Shown here: positions 60,498-64,000 of the stretch, in pieces
Position numbering within the stretch: position 1 is the stretch's first letter
How the letters are laid out: every line of letters begins with the position of its first letter
Assembly: GCF_000801105.2 (NCBI RefSeq)
Contig: NC_079512.1
Coordinates: 3,100,263-3,164,262 of the forward strand
Direction: 5' to 3'
From: Raphanus sativus
Taxonomy: Eukaryota > Streptophyta > Magnoliopsida > Brassicales > Brassicaceae
Length of the DNA: 64,000 nucleotides
Program-made: the position numbers and the translations under genes
Notes under the pieces: model-generated
The model's database searches: none
What the model saw: only the letters and a program-made list of their open reading frames with translations
What the model was told of the DNA's origin: nothing

Positions 60498-61050
60498 AAA
60501 AGAAACATATAGAATCAGAAGGTCATCAGCATATTCGATCCAAACAAATGTAACCTAAAAACAATTTACTTTTTTCATTTTGTAATGCGACTTGAATATT
60601 GATGTTGAAATGGCATAATCATGTTTACATAAGTAAAAACTTATTTTATCTGTAAATATACAAAAAGACTCATTTTAACAGCAATTTTATTTACATAATA
60701 TGTAACATTACACATAAACTAATAAAGATTCTAACTTTTAATTAATGATAGCTAGATTACAAATCGATATAATTAAAAGAAACATATAGAATCAGAAGGT
60801 CATCAGCATATTCGATCTAAACAAATGTAACCTAAAAACAATTTACTTTTTTTTTCATTTTGCAATGCGACTTGAGTTTTGATGTTGAAATAGCATAATC
60901 ATGTTTACATAGGTAAACACTTATTTTATCTATAAATATACAAAAAGACTCATTTTTAACAACAATTTTATTTACATAATATGTAACATTACACATAAAC
61001 TAATAAAGATACAACTAAATGCAAATCTAAAATAAAAGATAACATCACAA
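60498..61050. repeat. Two short, diverged units continuing the array (period 277)
   Basis: The sequence AAAAGAAACATATAGAATCA starts at 60498 and again at 60775, each followed by GGTCATCAGCATATTCGATC and AACAATTTACTTTTTT. The start of these units resembles the middle of the 670-bp unit (AAAACATATAGAAGCGGAAG), so they look like older, internally deleted members of the same family. Confidence 0.8.
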
Positions 61051-61751
61051 TAAGCTTTATTCTGAACCTTTTTAATGAAATCTTCATTTATCTACGCAAT
61101 CCTCTTTTTAATTATAGCTAGATTACAATTGGTTTTAATTAAATTATTTATTTATTAGAAACTAAAAGAAAAATACTTCAACCGAATTTACAGAAGTCTT
61201 CAGTTTTGTACTTGGTTTTAAAAAGGGGGAAATAAGTACCAGAGTGAGTGAGTGAGAGAGAGAGAAAGACAAGAAGCGTTTCGTCCTCTTTGTTTTCTTC
61301 TACTGCTTCCATTAATCATACTGAGAAAACTTTTTATTATAAAGAACTCAGAAAGCGTTTCGTCAGTTTTCTTCTCTTTTAACTCAAAAGTCTTTATTCA
61401 TCTCTTTACTTCTGTTTCTCTCGAGGCTTGCTTTCACCTAATTAGAACAAAATTCGAGTTTTCTCATTTTCAGTAGAGTCTCTGTGATATTTCGATAAAC
61501 ACATAATCAGTTTCGTTCTTTGGTGTTTTCTGATTTTTTTTTCAAAAGAGAAGAATCTTGGAATTGGGATATACTTAAGGTATCCAAAGGAAAGAAAGTA
61601 AATCTTGAGAATAATAAAGCTACCTTATTTGTAACAATGAGAGAAGACCAGAACCATAAATATTAAATTTCCAAACTTTTGTGTGGACTCGATAGAGATA
61701 ATGATTTGACATCAGAAATAGATTGAGACAAGAAGAAGAAGAATAGAGATA
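61051..61751 (+). promoter_or_regulatory. Promoter and 5' leader of the DUF789 gene
   Basis: From about 61235 the composition changes: GAGTGAGTGAGTGAGAGAGA, then CT-rich DNA, typical of a Brassicaceae transcription start region and 5' UTR. A 74-codon frame at 61252-61476 has no recognisable domain and is probably leader. The tandem array ends less than 200 bases before this region. Confidence 0.5.
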
Positions 61752-63810
61752 ATGTGGTGGTGGTGTTCTTCAGCAAAAGGCCGTTCTAATCTGGAGAGGT
61801 TTCTCTTAGGATTCACTCCTAAACCTCTTTCTTTCTCTATTCCTCTGGTAATGTTCTTTCTCTCTTTTTTTTTTTTTTTTTGAATCTTTTGAAAGAAAAT
61901 TCTTTCTCTCTTACTCTTCTTCCATCGAAAACCCGTGATAATTAGTCTTAATTCACAGTTAAATCATTATAAAAACCATTTGAATTGGCTTTCTCTTCTT
62001 CAAAACTCGTCTATTATCAACCGAATTACCGAAAGGTCTTAACTTTAAATCAATGGTGATATATTAGACAACAACCTAGATTTTGTAATATTTTAATGAT
62101 TTTGTGTGAATTTTCAGTTGAAAATTGGCTGTAAAGACAATATTTGCATGGTCCATAGTCAATCACGGAAAAATAACTATGAAAAATCTATTCTTTTTAT
62201 GGTCACATCATTTCTTGGATTATATATCACCACGTGGAAACGTGAAAAAGAATTTGCTTTACTGAAATAAACATTAATCCAATAGCTTAAGTGCTGAGAT
62301 TTGGTTTGAAAAAAAAAAAAATCTTTAAAAAAAAATAATCTTATTGATGCTCCTTTTGAGTTATGGTTTATGTTTGTGATAAGAAGAGTTTTGTTGTTCG
62401 ATACATGTTAATCCATATACATTAACAAATTAAATACTAAGACCATCTTGGTATTAAAAGTTAAAATTATGTTGCTGTAGAGTTGCTTGAGACGAGATGA
62501 ATAGTTTGATCACATTGCATTACCAGATAAACCGGGAATTAATATGCTACTTGCAAAGTTGTGAGTGATCTTTACTGTTTTGTGGCAGCAACAGGGGAAA
62601 GGGAAAGAGGAGATTGAGTATTTCAGTCTTAGTGATCTTTGGGACTGTTATGATGAGCTAAGTGCCTATGGCTTTGGATCACATGTTGATTTGAACAACG
62701 GTGAAACAGTTAAGCAGTATTATGTCCCGCATCTATCAGCTATCCAAATCTACACTAACAAACCAGCTATCATGTCCAGGTTACTCATAGATTTTGATTC
62801 GAAAACATTTTTACCTTCTGTTATGAATCTTGCTGGTGTGAGAATGGAAGTGTTTAGGACAGGTTTCTAAATGTTTGATCTGTGTTTTGCTTCTTGGTTT
62901 CTGAAATGACTGCTTTTATTTTTTTTGGTTTTGCAGGAACCACAATGAGGTGGTTGAATCTGAGAGTAGTGAGTGTTGGAGCGATAGTGAGAGTGAGAAG
63001 TTGTTTTCAAGATCCACGAGCAATGATTCGAGCAGAACATGGGATGTTGTCTCTGATGATTCTGTTTATGATCCGGATGGTACGCTATTTCCGCGAGATA
63101 AACTTGGCTACCTTGACTTTAAGTACATTGAAAGAGATCCTCCTTACATACGGGTTCCCATAACCGACAAGGTTTGATTTCTTAGTAACCACACTCTCCT
63201 CTTAATGAACTTTGGTTTTGAAGCAAAGATACTATACTTGCTTCAGATAAACGAATTAGCTGAGAAATATCCTGGACTGATGACCTTAAGGAGTGTTGAT
63301 ATGTCTCCTGCAAGTTGGATGGCTGTTGCGTGGTAAGTAATCAATTGTTAGTTAACACAACGCTTGCACTATTGGCTGATAATTGTGATGGTTTGGTGTA
63401 TTAGGTATCCCATATATCACATCCCAACTTGCAAGAACGAGAAAGATTTAAAGACAGGCTTCCTAACTTATCATACTTTGTCTTCATCTTTTCAAGGTAC
63501 GTATGATCACTGCTCAGTGACGTAAACAACAAGCATCATTTTTGGTTTTTTAACGGTTTCATGAGCTGCAGATAATGTGGTGGTGGGAGGTCAAGAAGAG
63601 ACAGAGTGTTGTGAAGAATTTATCATGAACAAGAGAATCCCACTGCCTCCATTTGGTTTAGCTACTTACAAAATGCAAGGAGATCTTTGGGCAAAGACAG
63701 GGTTTGATCAGGACCGGTTGGTTTATCTTCAGAGTGCTGCGGATTCATGGCTGAAACAGCTGAATGCTGATCACCATGACTTTAACTTCTTCCTGAACTC
63801 CAACTTTTAA
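61752..63810 (+). CDS. DUF789 family protein
   Basis: Plant-specific protein of unknown molecular function. Six exons join in phase: 61752-61847, 62589-62779, 62937-63171, 63247-63332, 63405-63496 and 63572-63810, giving 312 residues. The start MWWWCSSAKGRSNLERFLLG and the following FTPKPLSF are typical of the family. Next come FSLSDLWDCYDELSAYGFGS and VKQYYVPHLSAIQIY. A serine/acidic stretch (SESSECWSDSESEKLFSRS) follows the third splice site. The core has LFPRDKLGYLDFKYIERDPP, MSPASWMAVAWYPIYHIP (about 192-209) and PPFGLATYKMQGDLW. It ends FNFFLNSNF. No signal peptide or membrane segment is visible. Exon 2 could also read through its donor at 62780, giving 27 extra residues and a stop; the spliced form keeps the family sequence. 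Likely orthologue of At1g73210. Confidence 0.9.
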
Positions 63811-64000
63811 GAACCTTAAACTGTTCTTTGTTGTTTCAAGCTCCCTGTTTTGTTGTTGTCTGGCTTGTTGTGTTGTTTAAAGTAGCAATCGCCACTGCTT
63901 ATTCGCTACTTCTGTTGTAAGCCATGGGAGTTACTAAGAAGAAAACAATTTGTTTTTTCTTTTTCTTAGGTGTTGAGGCGATAAGAAAACAAAATTAATG
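63811..64000 (+). other. 3' UTR / flank of the DUF789 gene
   Basis: T-rich sequence with repeated TTGTTGTT-type motifs, consistent with a plant 3' UTR; no canonical AATAAA was seen before the edge of the window. Confidence 0.45.

Overview
The window is nuclear DNA of a flowering plant of the Brassicaceae, most likely the Brassica/Raphanus group. The evidence is spliced GT-AG genes whose proteins read like near-copies of Arabidopsis thaliana proteins, A+T-rich intergenic DNA full of Helitrons, hAT, Mutator-like, Emigrant and CACTA pieces, and a decayed Athila-type Ty3/gypsy retrotransposon. No prokaryotic, plastid or viral genome features are seen.

Five single-copy or low-copy genes look intact, plus one tandem duplicate. 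From left to right: COG3, a Golgi tethering subunit (minus, about 25 exons, 3049-10140); a MYB54-like R2R3-MYB (minus, 12043-13133); a DUF1308/UPF0415 protein (minus, 15540-17008); two tandem OCT1-like organic cation/carnitine transporters (minus, 36328-38819 and 44429-46365); and a DUF789 protein (plus, 61752-63810). From memory this is the order of the Arabidopsis segment At1g73430 - At1g73410 - At1g73380 - (At1g73330 Dr4) - At1g73220 - At1g73210, with many intervening Arabidopsis genes missing. That fits a fractionated copy of ancestral crucifer block E after the Brassica whole-genome triplication.

Between 19 and 31 kb lies a decayed tandem cluster of Kunitz-type protease-inhibitor genes (Dr4-like): three copies, each broken by a different premature stop, with duplicated flanking modules. 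Between 36 and 50 kb a 5-7 kb block with an OCT1 gene is tandemly duplicated. Transposon insertions present in only one block (an Emigrant in the intron, a foldback MITE, Helitrons) date themselves after the duplication. The right third (49.7-57.9 kb) is a truncated Athila-like element (gag, protease, RT, RNase H, integrase, one LTR, PBS, all on the minus strand) sitting in the end of a CACTA element. It is followed by about four tandem copies of a roughly 670-bp non-coding repeat that run almost to the 5' end of the DUF789 gene.

No new enzymatic or defence system was found. The most interesting signals are structural: nested hAT elements with perfect 8-bp target duplications, long foldback hairpins, reciprocal presence/absence of transposons between the OCT1 blocks, and the promoter-proximal tandem array. 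Exon boundaries were read by eye from GT/AG sites and protein continuity; Arabidopsis locus numbers are from memory and were not checked by a search.
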